Positions 33,590 through 45,165 of a DNA stretch of 64,000 bases are shown here, piece by piece. The translations under genes were made by a program, and so were the position numbers. Numbering within the stretch: position 1 is the first letter of the stretch; each line of letters starts with the position of its first letter. Origin of the DNA: Harmonia axyridis (lineage: Eukaryota > Arthropoda > Insecta > Coleoptera > Coccinellidae); contig NC_059502.1 in the NCBI RefSeq assembly GCF_914767665.1, forward strand, positions 37,962,812-38,026,811. The letters are read 5' to 3'. The notes under the pieces are model-generated. The model searched no databases. It had not been told where the DNA came from and saw nothing but the letters and a program-made list of their open reading frames with translations.

Positions 33590-34130
33590 TACACCTATTG
33601 AAGTAGGCAGGAATATTAAATGTTTTATATAGGTTCTGTTTGAGATAATGGCAGTGAAAGCCCAGAATGTTTCAACAAAAATCTAATATTTGATACTCAT
33701 ATTCCAAGGTTCTTCAACTGACGTGGTCACTTAAAGTGAAGAAGTAAAACAGAAACGTCATATATGGCCAGGAGAGGAGAAGAATTTAGTACTTCAAACA
33801 CTTTGAGAATCATGTAAGGAATAAGAAGCCTCCCAGAAAACATAAATGTATGGAATTCATTTCCACGCATTCACCAAGTTTCCAGAATGATGACTAAGTT
33901 AGAATTTAAATCCTAGTATATATAGAATTCCAGCAAAATAGATTGTTAATAAAAATATTTCATTGAGACTGAAAAGTATTAATTATATTTTCAATGAGTT
34001 TTTAAATCAAGTACCCGATCACAATATCTATTTCACTCACATATTCTAATTTTTCCAGATGATTTCAGTTCTGAGACAAATTCTAAGAATGTTTATCGTA
34101 TTCAATTTAGTTGTAACTAAGAAGTATTAG

Positions 34131-34867
34131 TATTAAACTTATTATAAATTAACAAAATCATAATATCTATTTTGCCATCCTTGATGTTTTCTCGCTATAA
34201 TGATCGATCAAATACAACTCATCTCACAAAAGTTTCGCTGTGCTCTCATCAAACACAAGAACTCATAACCAAAATTTCAGATAACTTATTTCATCACCTA
34301 ACTCCAGATTCAGACATAATATAATCGTGATTGGCGGATATATTGTAAGATATTGATATTTTCTGAATTCAATTACAATCGTTTGAGATCATTTCTACTC
34401 GATATTCGAAAATTACGGACATTCTAACAAATTTTCATTCATTCAAAGTAACAGTTGAGATTATTCAATAAACATATTTCATGAAATAGCTGAACCATGC
34501 GAAAAATGCAATATTATCTTGATTTGTTCAGTTCTCAACGCCACTTATACAATTATAACAAAATGGTATATCGAATAGACGCGCTAAGACCCTGTGATCT
34601 GACAACACCGCTGGGATCGACAAGGTGGGCTGTACATGTCAGTCGAGTATATGTGGGAATGAAAAGTCGGCGGAACGTGACGGGTCTCAAAAAGAGAACA
34701 GAATATATAACTTTCTTGAATGAAAAAAAAATTTTCCCCTCTATGGATGCCTAAGGAGTTATATTTTCAATCAGCTGATTTTTCACATATACACTCCAAG
34801 AAAACACTCGGATCACATGGGTCTGAGGTAGCCTGCCAAGTATAACGGGACTGAATACGTCTGTTGG
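34131..34867. other. Stretch right of the palindrome
   Basis: An 85-codon ORF at 34497-34754 (+) has no recognised motif; its DNA shares scattered words with the promoter-like modules (CTTATACAATTATAAC). Nothing else was identified. Confidence 0.35.
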
Positions 34868-35105
<238 letters not shown>

Positions 35106-36537
35106 TGGCCATTTTTAGTTTTCATAATGAGCTATGCCGAACCTGGAAATCAGCCCACTGAAGTTTTCCCAAGCATAAATTTATACCATTTGAACTTTGG
35201 AAATGGGTTACTATATTAGCAAAACAAGCATAAACTCACTTTTTCCATTCCCTTTGGTGACTGAAGTATTATTTTCAATATAATAACTCAGTTATAGCAA
35301 TTTCGTGGGAGATAAATATGTTGATTATTTTTCTCTTGATTTCTATTTCATATTCGATAATAATGAAAAATTCAGCTTGCAACCACCCATATTAAATCTG
35401 ATATTCATATCCAATCATTTATTTTCGCTTTTTCACTTCGTTTCGTACAAGAGTTACCAATTCATATAACCTTTCATTTTCATAAAGGTAAATAAACATA
35501 AATGATAATCATCTGTGGACTTCCCACGTTGCCAAGTTTACAATCACAAAAGACTATAATGACCAAAAACCTACAGAATAATAAGCTAAATCTATGTACC
35601 TATGAATACTAATCATCTCGCATCTGTAATGTTATGTTTAAAGGTTATATTATGTTTTGTCAATAAACCCAACAAACGGTTGAAGTTTTGTACATTACTA
35701 GAAACTTGGGCTAAGAGTATATTTTGTTATCTAGTGGTCAGCAGAAAAGTGGTATTCAAACCAGTGTTCAATTCGAATTCTTATTATCATGGAATGAGTG
35801 AGAAAAGTTTTAAATTTTTAGGGTATCAAGAAGTGTAAGAACGCTTGCATTTTGGATTGAATGAACCCAGAATATTTTATCTAAGTACCTACACAATAAC
35901 TTAGCTCGAAAATGAAAAGGCAGTTTCATGAATGGATTTATGTGGAAGATGGAATCACCTCTGTATCACACAGAGGTAATTTTGTGATGGAAAAATTCCG
36001 ATTTCATCTTGTTGAAAATAACAGTAGTATGAGGAGTAATGAATAATTTCCAGAAGGAATTGAATTTTTTTCCTTTTTCATCCTAGAAGCTTATAAGTTT
36101 CATGAATCTTCAATATTCCATTATTGATTAATTATTGATCTTGATTTTTGTATTAGAAATGAAATGGTGGTATTCAATATGAATATCCACTATTGAATAT
36201 TCTGCTTCTTTCAACTCATTGAAGTTTTTTATTTATTTTCACGTTAAAACAATTTTGGCCCTCTTAAAAGTATGTCAGTCAAATGTTCTAGGATGAAATT
36301 ATCGAATAGCAAATGGATAGAAGTATTCAATCACGTAAAAATGAAATTTTAGGATGTATTGTTATATATCGATGAAAGCTCAGAAGACTGGAAGAAGATT
36401 ATAGTAATGTTTGGTAGCAGCAGTTTTTAATGAGATTTCAGGTCTTGATTGGTGTTATTTCATAAGGAGCCTAGTTTGTGAAAATTTACTTGAAAATGAG
36501 TTTCGATCAGAATTATTCAAAATAGAATATTAACTTC
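35106..36537. other. AT-rich stretch before the BEL/Pao element
   Basis: A 78-codon ORF at 35602-35838 (+) and other short frames carry no known motif. It may be interior of the element whose end is at 34997. Confidence 0.35.
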
Positions 36538-36929
36538 TGTTGGCGAAAACGATAGCTCTTAAGCTGAGAGATGAAATGGACTGTATTTGAAAAGCGATGG
36601 TATCAGAAGTCTTACCTGGATGGTGTAGTTCCAAATATTCAAGGGTGATAGAGGGTGATCTGATTCTTCCTCAAGTCTATAATAACTCAGAGTTGAATTC
36701 CTATTGTGCACAGCAGCACAGCACTTTCACTAGTTTCAGCGAAATTACAGTAGTAAAGCGGAAGCGAAAACGAAAGCAGAAAAATATAAGCGGCGATACA
36801 TGTATACTATAGCGATTGTCTTTTATGACTGACGAATTGTCTTTTTGATGAGGGGGGGATAACGAACTAGATTCCTGATACCATATGATTTAATGCGTAT
36901 TATGAAAATCTAGGTTTGCTTCTCCAACA
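36538..36929 (-). repeat. 3' LTR of the BEL/Pao element
   Basis: 392 bp. In the element's orientation this is the 3' LTR. It contains a chance 71-codon + strand ORF that is repeated in the other LTR. Confidence 0.95.
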
Positions 36930-37132
36930 TCCTGCCCCGGGAAAATGAAGAATGAATTTTGAAACTACTTAATAAAAAAAAATCAGTTAAACTTTAGTTA
37001 GAGAAAAAAACCAAAAAAAGCAAAAAATTTGATCGTTGATCGCAGATGCGCAAAGAGAGATGGTCACTCCAAACAAAATAAGAAATTCAGCAAAAAAAAA
37101 AAAACAAAAAAAAAATAACATATTTGATGCAA

Positions 37133-37381
37133 CTATTTCTGAGATGGCTCACTGGGAAGTGGGCAAAGTTTTACAAGCGGGCGCTTTAGTAAACCTGTAG
37201 AGGTTTTAATGGTGGCGACGCGAGCAACTTTATCGTCACCAGGGTGCAAATCAAGGATTCTTCCTAAATTCCATTTGCCTGGTGGAAAATTATCGTCTTT
37301 TATTAAGACCATTGTGCCAATTTTAGGGGGTGAAAGTGGGTCTAGCCACTTTGTGAGATCAAGTATTAGGTGGTGCGGCAC
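37133..37381 (-). pseudogene. BEL/Pao integrase C-terminal domain (DUF5641-like)
   Basis: The frame encodes LSPPKIGTMVLIKDDNFPPG, KWNLGRILDLHPGDDKVARV and LLKRPLVKLCPLP, the C-terminal domain after the BEL/Pao integrase core. It is out of frame with the upstream integrase piece. The catalytic core (about 200 residues expected) is missing between 37381 and 37430. Confidence 0.88.
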
Positions 37382-37758
37382 CCAGCATGCAAATAGATTT
37401 TATGGTAATGATCTATGATCAAAAAAGTTAAGTGGCTCTGCCGCGGCAGCAGCATCGGAAACTTCGCGTCATGTGGCAGATGAGCGTGTTTGATTCGTCC
37501 TCCCACTCGTAAAACACCCTCAGAATCAATGAATGCGTGCAATTTTCGAAGAGGAAACGAAAACTTTTTGCCTTCATATTCCTGAGCAAAATACTTATGT
37601 TGGGTGAACTTGACAAGCAACAAAAGAGCGGAGTACATCTCACTGGATGACAAACTATCAATAAATTTGACGGTCCGATTCCTTACATTATTTATGAATC
37701 GCAAAACATACGTTGTAACACGTAACAAGGTATTGAATGACGAGAATCTGTCTAGCAA
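37366..37758 (-). pseudogene. BEL/Pao integrase N-terminal region
   Basis: The minus-strand frame reads FSSFNTLLRVTTYVLRFINN, then FPLRKLHAFIDSEGVLRVGG, RIKHAHLPHDAKFPMLLP and HLTFLIIDHYHKIYLHAGC, which is the zinc-binding N-terminus of integrase. It is one frameshift away from the RT/RNase H frame (near 37790) and breaks off immediately after the HH region, where the DDE core should start. Without the core, the element cannot integrate by itself. Confidence 0.9.
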
Positions 37759-37790
37759 ATTGTCAACTAAATTTTCATCATTGGGGACGG

Positions 37791-40247
37791 TTAACAGAAC
37801 AATTTACGCTGCTCCTCCACTGGATATGAAAAGGAAGAGGTCGGAATGAAACTTGATATCTCGCGTTCTTGCAACAGTGGTGGACCTGTAAACCACCAAC
37901 TTACAGAGAGAAGACGAGAAGGTAGTACACCTCGGGAAGCGATGTCTGCGGGATTATTTTCTGTATTAATATAATACCATGAATTTTGTGGTAAATTTGT
38001 TTGTACAAACAAAACACGATTGGCCACGAACGGTTTCCAACGAGTAGATTCGCCGTTTAGCCAATGAAGCACGATTTGCGAATCTGACCAAGAGACCACT
38101 TTCTTTATATGTATGGTTGGTTCCAAAATTTTGACAGTATATTTCATCAATTTGCTCAATAAGACGGCAGCGCAAAGTTCGAGGCGAGGAATAGTGATCT
38201 TCTTTAAAGGCGCAAGTTTAGATTTTGCACATAAAAAATGAGTAGAAATCGAAAAATCATTCAGCGCCCTTAAATAAATGACGCATGCGTATCCCCTCTC
38301 ACTAGCGTCACAAAACCCATGGATCTCGTAACCGGAGATCTCAGTTGGAATAATAAGGCGTGGAATTTTCAACTCAGAGAGTAACGGTAGTTCTGATTTA
38401 TATTGTTGCCAGACACGAATAATGTCAGGGGGAGGCGTTTCATCCCAATCAATTTTTGATATCCAAAGTTGTTGGATTAGGTTTTTTGCTAGAAAAATCG
38501 TAGGTGCAACAAATCCGAGGGGATCATACACTTTTGCTAACTCAGAGAGCATAATCCTTTTCGTACATGATGAGTCATCAATGGGTTTGCAGAAAAAACT
38601 AAAGTAATCACTGCTGGGATTCCAATTCAATCCCAAAACTTTTAATGAAAATGGTTGTGACCCATTGTCGAATGATAGTGAGTCAACAGATAAATGCGAT
38701 GCTGGTAAATCATTCAGAAGTGATGGTTCATTACTACAAAACTTACGCAATAGAAACCCAGCTTTCTCTAACAAAGAAATTAAATCATCGCGCAGTATGC
38801 GAGCGTCTTCAATGGTGGGTGCACTAAATATAAAATCATCGATATAAGAATTATTTGAAATAATTTCGGCGGCATGTGGATGATTCGATCTTTCATCTTC
38901 TGCGAGTTTGCGCAAAACGCGAAGTGCTAAATATGGGCTCGATCGTAGTCCATAAGTGACGGTTTTCAAACGAAAGTCTTGCAATTCATCATTCGGTGAA
39001 AAGCGAAAGAGAATTCTCTGAAAATCACAATGACTAGAGTCCACCCAAATCATACGATACATTTGGCGTATATCACAGCATATAACAAATGGAAAAAGAC
39101 GAAAACTAGTGATTATTTTGGAAATGTCGGGTTGCAATTTTGGACCTGTCATTAGATGATCGTTAAGGGTTTTTTGAGAGTTAAATTTATAAGATCCGTT
39201 AAAAACAACTCGCAATTTGGTTGAGATGCTTTCAGGTTTTAGTACGCAATGATGAACTAAATAGTACGAATTCGACTGTATTTCATCGGCAGGAATAACT
39301 TCCATATGGTGTGATCTAAGATAATCCATCATAAATTCTTTGTATTGTATATGCAACTGCGGATTTTTCAATAGATGACGTTCAAGAGAGTAAAATCGAG
39401 ATAAAGCGAAATCACGCATATTCATGAACTGTGGCGTTGAATTTTCAAAGAAAGGCAAAGAGACAACAAATTTTCCGTCATCGGCGCGAGATACCGTTTC
39501 AAGAAAATGTCTTTCACAATCAACTTCTTCCTGACTAAAATGTTCGACCTCGGGGACAGTTTCCGCTTCCCAAAATTTTTGTATGTCACAGTCGTGCACA
39601 TTTTCGAGTGAATTTATGAAAAAAGATGAAACAGGATGCGGAAAACTATTATTGGTTTTACCAAGTAAAATATACCCGAATACAGTATTTATAGCCACGG
39701 GTTGATTATCATTAGCGGTAATGCAGTCCGACAAAATAATTCGAGAAAAGATTTCTGCTCCCAGGAGCAAATCTATGGCACCGGGACGATGAAATGATGG
39801 ATCAGCTAGGGGTAAATTACGAATATGATTCCATGAATTAGTACAAACTGGATGTACAGGTAAATTTTCACAAATTTTATCAATAACTATAGCATCAGTA
39901 AATAAAATCGGATTATTTGACATTACTGGTTTCAATGATAGTGACACTGATCCACCACTCAATTTAGTATTCATGGATCCCAATCCTCTGACCTCAATAG
40001 AATTAGGAACTTTACGCAAGTTCAGACGTCTTACTGCCTTTTCCGTGATGAAACAAGTCATACTACCCGAATCTATTGAACATCTAAGGGATTGATAAGC
40101 ACCGCGGCCATCACAAACATCAACATAAGCAGTAGACAAAAGAACATGACTGGGAAGTGCCATGACTCCAGCACCAACGAAAGTCGAATCATTATCAGGG
40201 CGATTGGAGTTAGCTTGCGATCGAAATGATTCTTGATCATTTGACAT
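37791..40247 (-). CDS. BEL/Pao pol: protease, RT and RNase H
   Basis: This polyprotein segment matures the particle and copies RNA to DNA. In order: protease (LRCSIDSGSMTCFITEKAVR, catalytic DSG near residue 60), the BEL linker (FWEAETVPEVEHFSQEE; GKFVVSLPF), RT (KLRVVFNGSYK; FVICCDIRQMYRMIWVD; LKTVTYGLRSSPYLA; NSYIDDFIFSAP with the YIDD site), and RNase H (IHGFCDASERGYACVIYLRA; LELCAAVLLSKLMKY; WSDSQIVLHWLNGESTRW; NNPADIASRG). The frame is continuous with gag and open back to the TGA at 40467; the start at 40247 is only the first ATG. It ends by frameshift at 37791. Confidence 0.95.
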   Translation of the reverse strand: MSNDQESFRSQANSNRPDNDSTFVGAGVMALPSHVLLSTAYVDVCDGRGAYQSLRCSIDSGSMTCFITEKAVRRLNLRKVPNSIEVRGLGSMNTKLSGGSVSLSLKPVMSNNPILFTDAIVIDKICENLPVHPVCTNSWNHIRNLPLADPSFHRPGAIDLLLGAEIFSRIILSDCITANDNQPVAINTVFGYILLGKTNNSFPHPVSSFFINSLENVHDCDIQKFWEAETVPEVEHFSQEEVDCERHFLETVSRADDGKFVVSLPFFENSTPQFMNMRDFALSRFYSLERHLLKNPQLHIQYKEFMMDYLRSHHMEVIPADEIQSNSYYLVHHCVLKPESISTKLRVVFNGSYKFNSQKTLNDHLMTGPKLQPDISKIITSFRLFPFVICCDIRQMYRMIWVDSSHCDFQRILFRFSPNDELQDFRLKTVTYGLRSSPYLALRVLRKLAEDERSNHPHAAEIISNNSYIDDFIFSAPTIEDARILRDDLISLLEKAGFLLRKFCSNEPSLLNDLPASHLSVDSLSFDNGSQPFSLKVLGLNWNPSSDYFSFFCKPIDDSSCTKRIMLSELAKVYDPLGFVAPTIFLAKNLIQQLWISKIDWDETPPPDIIRVWQQYKSELPLLSELKIPRLIIPTEISGYEIHGFCDASERGYACVIYLRALNDFSISTHFLCAKSKLAPLKKITIPRLELCAAVLLSKLMKYTVKILEPTIHIKKVVSWSDSQIVLHWLNGESTRWKPFVANRVLFVQTNLPQNSWYYINTENNPADIASRGVLPSRLLSVSWWFTGPPLLQEREISSFIPTSSFSYPVEEQRKLFC

Positions 40248-40466
40248 AGCGGATATTGCAGATGGTGAAGAACTTAAAGCATTAGCAGAGCGAAGTTTAG
40301 TGTTATCATGGAGAAGCGTGTGATGAAATTTTGACTTACATACTTTACATGTATGGCAGGATCTGCAAGATCGTAAATCATGAGCGGAACTTAAACAATT
40401 GAAACATAGCTTGTTTACTTTACAAAAATGATAGCGATCAGAAACAGGCTTATTAGCGAACGTAGA

Positions 40467-41525
40467 TCAAGTATAGAGCGAATGATTTGCTTGGCAAAAA
40501 ATACAAGTAGCGGCGGGCGATTTATTGACAAACAATGCAGTAGTACGAGATGAAGCGGGACGTATAAATGAAGCAGATTTTCGCATTGTATTTTGTTTAT
40601 CATTAATTGTTGGCGAAGTTGAAGATCCCAGCGTTTCTAAAACAAGACAATGTCTATTAATGAAATCAATTACTTCACTGAATGCTGGAACTTCGGTGGA
40701 TTGATGCTCCATTTCAAAACGTGTAAGCGTATTCTTGTCAAGGCGTTTTATAATCATCATGACTAAAATAAAATCCCAAGAGTCAGTTGGAAATTTGAGG
40801 TTGTTCAAAGCAGCAACGTTTTCAGTGAAGGTATCTATCAATTTCTTATAAGATTCCGCAGAAGGAACTGTGATCTTAGGAGCGTTCTCTATTTCGGTCC
40901 ACAGACTCTGAGATTGTAAGCGGCGATTGGAAAAACGTTCAACAATACTTTTATAGGCGATGACGTAATTCGGCGATGTTAAAGGTAACGTTTTAACTAA
41001 AGAAAGTGCAGAGCCCTGAACAGAACTAACCAAGTAAGTGAATTTTTCTATTGGAGTTAAGGATGGATTGTTGTGCACAAGTGCATCAAACTGATCTCGA
41101 AAAGATGTGAAATCTTTGTAATCACCACTGAATTTCATTAATGATATTTTAGGCAGTCGAACATTTCCATGATTAGAGGGTGGACCTAACATTGTACTAT
41201 TATGACTTGGTCCTGATGGCGAACTTACGTATTCGTCAAATAATTCGGTAAAGCATGTTTTCACATCGTAGTAATCAGAAAGAAAACTCTCTCGAATCAA
41301 ATTTTCCGGTTTCAAATCGGACTCAGGATCAGCCAAAAGCGCGGAAATTACCTTGTTGTGATGATCAAAAAATTCATCGTGAATCGTCTGTATATCTTGA
41401 TAGCGCACCTTGAATGAGACGTGTTGAGTTCTATCAGTTTTAGCCTTCTGGGCTAGAATATGAAGCGCCTTCATATCGGTGATCGAATTATTTCGAAATG
41501 TTTTGGATTTCTTTAATTTATCCAT
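40467..41525 (-). CDS. BEL/Pao gag, interrupted in the zinc-knuckle region
   Basis: Gag forms the virus-like particle that packages element RNA. From the ATG at 41525, a lysine-rich helical start is followed by the capsid-like DUF1759 region: LPKISLMKFSGDYKDFTSFR, HNNPSLTPIEKFTYLVSSVQ, YKSIVERFSNRRLQSQSLW. The first zinc-knuckle residues CIFCQANHSLYT are at the end, then TGA at 40467-40469, codon 353. The same frame then continues STFANKPVSDRYHF and CFNCLSSAHDL into pol. The TGA stands where a cysteine codon (TGC/TGT) is expected, so a single base change split gag-pol. Confidence 0.92.
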   Translation of the reverse strand: MDKLKKSKTFRNNSITDMKALHILAQKAKTDRTQHVSFKVRYQDIQTIHDEFFDHHNKVISALLADPESDLKPENLIRESFLSDYYDVKTCFTELFDEYVSSPSGPSHNSTMLGPPSNHGNVRLPKISLMKFSGDYKDFTSFRDQFDALVHNNPSLTPIEKFTYLVSSVQGSALSLVKTLPLTSPNYVIAYKSIVERFSNRRLQSQSLWTEIENAPKITVPSAESYKKLIDTFTENVAALNNLKFPTDSWDFILVMMIIKRLDKNTLTRFEMEHQSTEVPAFSEVIDFINRHCLVLETLGSSTSPTINDKQNTMRKSASFIRPASSRTTALFVNKSPAATCIFCQANHSLYT

Positions 41526-41941
41526 CGCGCTCTGTTATTCAGACGAATTACCGTGAAATCAGCTGATCGGAAAAATAAAAGGTCAATGAACTCTTGCAGC
41601 TGACTTCTATGCAACAGACATGCGTTAATGCGCGAGATGAATTTTCAGGTTCAAGGTCACACTGTTTTGAAATGCTGAAGAACTTATTAATATGGCGGAG
41701 CAGATGTTCGATTTCAATTACTGCATTTGTATTGAAAAAACGATAAACTAAATTATATATCTCTTAGAAATATAATAATTGCATCAAATAAATTGAAAAT
41801 ATGACGAGCTTCTATTGAAAGCGGTTACTGTTCGACCACTTGATTGATTAGCGATCTTTACGCATATGCGATCAATTTGAAACAAATGAAAATTTTGAAT
41901 TTTAATTATGTGGCTTATATGCGGCTACAGAAGGATCAAAA
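41526..41941 (-). other. BEL/Pao 5' leader
   Basis: This untranslated leader lies between the 5' LTR (right side) and gag. The primer-binding site should be next to 41941; the sequence there (minus strand TTTTGATCCTTCTGTAGCC) does not show an obvious match to a tRNA end that I can name. Confidence 0.6.
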
Positions 41942-42333
41942 TGTTGGCGAAAACGATAGCTCTTAAGCTGAGAGATAAAATGGACTGTATTTGAAAAGCG
42001 ATGGTATCAGAAGTCTTACCTGGATGGTGTAGTTCCAAATATTCAAGGGTGATAGAGGGTGATCTGATTCTTCCTCAAGTCTATAGTAACTCAGAGTTGA
42101 ATTCCTATTGTGCACAGCAGCACAGCACTTTCACTAGTTTCAGCGAAATTACAGTAGTAAAGCGGAAGCGAAAACGAAAGCAGAAAAATATAAGCGGCGA
42201 TACATGTATACTATAGCGATTGTCTTTTATGACTGACGAATTGTCTTTTTGATGAGGGGGGGATAACGAACTAGATTCCTGATACCATATGATTTAATGC
42301 GTATTATGAAAATCTAGGTTTGTTTCTCCAACA
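41942..42333 (-). repeat. 5' LTR of the BEL/Pao element
   Basis: 392 bp. It differs from the other LTR at about three positions that I noticed (for example GATAAAATGG against GATGAAATGG). Confidence 0.95.
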
Positions 42334-44298
42334 ACTTTAATGAAATATCTTCATATTATAGGGCTGTGCCAGAGCTCAGTATTTTGTTATTATGAAAATA
42401 TTTGAAATCCTTTTCTTCTTAGTGTTCACTAATGCCAATATTCTGTCTGAAAATTTGATACCCAATAGGTAACTCCAAAAAAAGCTCTCGAGTACTTTCG
42501 ATAATAAAGAAGCAATTAGTCTCTCCTTAATATTATCAATGTTATAATCAACATCTTCGAAAATTTTATTTTCCTGAAGATGGTAAAATGGTATTCAGCT
42601 AGAAAAAAGGAAGTACAACGTACAAGTAAATTTACTTGTTTGTTATCGAACAGATAAACTGAAAATATTATATACTTCCAAACAATTATGTAATCTTTTT
42701 TTTTTGTTTTCACATATCAACTACATGTAAAATAAATTTTGAATTCTTGTAAGGTATACCTTTTTTTTCAAAAGTACTCAATAAAATGAAGCTTTTGATA
42801 AACTTTTCGAAAAAATAACAGTGACTTGAAATCATGTACTATTGCTAAATCCACTCTTTTACTATAAATACAGTATTCAAATCAAAATAGAAAAATATTT
42901 CTCTTGTGCCCCACAGTAGGTATACAACATTCAAAGAAATTTGAAATAAAGATTTTTCATTACTGAAACAAAAAAATGCATATCAAAAAACAGGAATTGA
43001 AGTAGAAACTACCATAATAATTAATTGTCTTTATTTTTTATTTATAAATAACCAGGTTTAACATTTTTTACTCTTATACTTCTTACGTAGATTCATTTAG
43101 CCTGAGATGGATTGTGCGAAATAAAAAACATTCAGTAATTATTAAATTAGGCCTGCCATTATTCAAATTAATTCTCAATGATTCCTGATCTCAGATGTAT
43201 TCATTATATTATTATAATATCTATAAACCACGGACAGTAACTACAAACTATGTATATGCCTTAAAATATCAATAGCTTTTGATTCTGAAACATATGGATT
43301 GGATCAGTACATGTACTAGATAATAGGATAGGATCTGCGTTAATGGTGAAATCAGTAACTTTGAATTCATCAACAGAATCATTGTATTGTAGATTTTTGG
43401 ATATTTCAATTGATCAATTTACTTTTCCATTCATTATATGGAAAAATTATCCTTATGAAATCATGAACACCTCACAGCAAACTGTTTCCGGTTGGATTCA
43501 ATTTGAAGGGGTTCAAGATTCTCTTTAAATACAGGTCATCTGAAACTTCTCTGTATCTAGTGGGCAATCATCTTCACGAAGGAAAATCGTCGTTTAATTA
43601 AATTCATTATGGTGTTTTTCTGAATGATTCGATGAATTATTAGGAGATCTGAAAAAATAAAATAATTATTCAATATATTATTTATATTATATAACTTAGT
43701 AACTTACTTACGCCGAACTATGTTGTTTCTTATTGATACATAAAATATTTTCGAATCATATATCGAATTATTCCATTTGTTTGCCAAACATAACCACAAT
43801 TCTTCGAGATTTCTCAAATTTTCAGTTTGGCCATGCGCATAGAGTAACAAACTCTGAGGCCATGCGCAATAGTTCAAATCGTTTATAACATACGGTAATC
43901 TAGCATATTATGACTCATTTTATAATACAAAATTCGATTTAACATTTCGGATGATACTAATTATTACATTCAATGAAATTCATAATAAAATAAATTTATT
44001 AAATTCATAAATTTGATGGTTTGTTTAGAAAATTATTCGAGATTCTTCTATGTTGATCGGTCATGCGCATAGAATGATCCGAAAACAATAGAAATTCGAA
44101 TTTATGGTATCATGATTTCTGTTGCTTTGTTTAATGTAAATGATGAGTATTAAGTGTATTTAGTTTGTTAAGTGTTACCTAAGTGCGTTTAACTTGTTAA
44201 GTGTTAAGTGTGTTTATTTTGTTTAGTGTAAGGTGTTTGTTTAGTGTAAAGTGTTTGTTTGTGAAGTTCTTTAAGTGTGTTAAGTGGAAATTAGCAGA
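42334..44298. other. AT-rich stretch; 5' part of a possible TIR element
   Basis: No gene is recognised. CATGCGCATAGA recurs near 43834 and 44065 with a shorter form at 43862. 44150-44285 is a degenerate run of AAGTGTT-type words leading to the HTH ORF, like a low-complexity leader. Confidence 0.4.
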
Positions 44299-44655
44299 AT
44301 GTATTTTAACCAGGAGATGGTAGATATGTTGGAATGCTATCCCACAAATGGAAAAATAGCGAGAAGAGCTGAAGAAGCTTATGGAAGGCTGTTTCCAAAT
44401 AGGAGACAGCCAAATGAGAAAACTTTCGTAAGGATTGTTCAAAACGAGGTTCAAAGATTGCGTGATCATGGAACCCTCGCTATCAACATGTTGGATAATG
44501 GCCGAATGCGATCAAGAGCAATGGATGAGACAATGGATGATGTTCTAGATGACGTGCAACAGCACCCCGAAACAAGTACGAGACGTCTCGCATTGCCCAT
44601 ACCATATTCAAAAGGTACAAGCTTAATTGCCGACGGATTTACCAAAAAGAATTGA
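44299..44655 (+). pseudogene. N-terminal DUF4817-type helix-turn-helix protein, truncated transposase
   Basis: From ATG 44299: MYFNQEMVDMLECYPTNGKI, ARRAEEAYGRLFPNRRQPNE, KTFVRIVQNEVQRLRDHGTL, then RMRSRAMDETMDDVLDDVQQ and PETSTRRLA. This is the homeodomain-like DNA-binding N-terminus of insect DDE_3-type transposases. After TRRLA, where the second helix-turn-helix should begin, the sequence jumps to unrelated residues and stops at 44655. The DDE domain is absent. A terminal repeat lies downstream at 45166-45280. Confidence 0.75.
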
Positions 44656-45165
44656 ATTTTCTCAATGGGTGAGCTTATTCAAATCACTTTATTTTCAAAC
44701 TAAGTCGGCTGGTTCCCTCACTTGTCAATGCAAATTCAGTGTTTCAATACATGATTTTTGACCTAACAACGTAGCAAATATTCATTTCTGTGAGTCATTT
44801 CTATCAGAGTTGCAATAAGCCAAAATACACAATTTTTTGAATTTCACAGATTTTTTTTTTTGAACACATATTACTCGAAAACGGCTCAATATACGAGAAA
44901 ATATGAAGAATACTTTCATTTTTCAAATTAGCTAAATATCCTTCAATGAACGACCTAGTTGCTTTTAAGAGTTCGGTTCTTTGAATTTCTGGTATTTCTA
45001 TGGGATGAAGTGTTCATAATGAAGAAACAGGGAGATGAGGATAAAATTTTTTGTACGGAGAAGATTCATCACATACATGAAAAACTATATCCCGAAATTC
45101 ATTTTTTTCTATACAACCATTTCCGAGATATAACGGAAAATGACATTTTTTTATCGATTTTCAAC
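44656..45165. other. 3' noncoding part of the DUF4817-type element
   Basis: AT-rich; 44959-45291 has an ORF that runs into the terminal repeat and is not credible as a gene. The text resembles subterminal sequence of the same element class. Confidence 0.4.

Larger units (their letters stand above)
28040..34130. repeat. ~6-kb imperfect palindrome
   Basis: The left arm (28040-30470) matches the reverse complement of the right arm (30925-34130) in collinear blocks. Pairs include 28081-28110 with 34060-34090 (TTTGTCTCAGAACTGAAATC), 28360-28430 with 33800-33880, 28630 with 33595, 28890-28990 with 32455-32600, 29690-29900 with 31960-32175, 30160-30230 with 31640-31710, and 30385-30460 with 30930-31005. 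Identity appears around 80-90%. The right arm is longer because of a tandem duplication and a 755-bp insertion. About 460 bp separate the arms. Confidence 0.85.
36538..42333 (-). mobile_element. BEL/Pao LTR retrotransposon, recent but defective
   Basis: The element is 5.8 kb with direct LTRs of 392 bp each (36538-36929 and 41942-42333), starting TGTTGG and ending CCAACA. I count about three differences between the LTRs, so the insertion is young. Flanks are ACTTC and ACTTT, a near-match to a 5-bp duplication. The coding strand is minus. A purine tract (GGGGCAGGA on the minus strand) lies next to the 3' LTR at 36930. Gag and pol are in one frame, interrupted by a single TGA, and the integrase core is deleted. 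Confidence 0.95.

Noticed and set aside
35602..35838. 78-codon ORF
   Set aside because: No known domain, no start or splice context, and average AT-rich composition.
36597..36812. 71-codon ORF repeated at 42001-42216
   Set aside because: It lies in the two LTRs of the BEL/Pao element and is duplicated only because the LTRs are.
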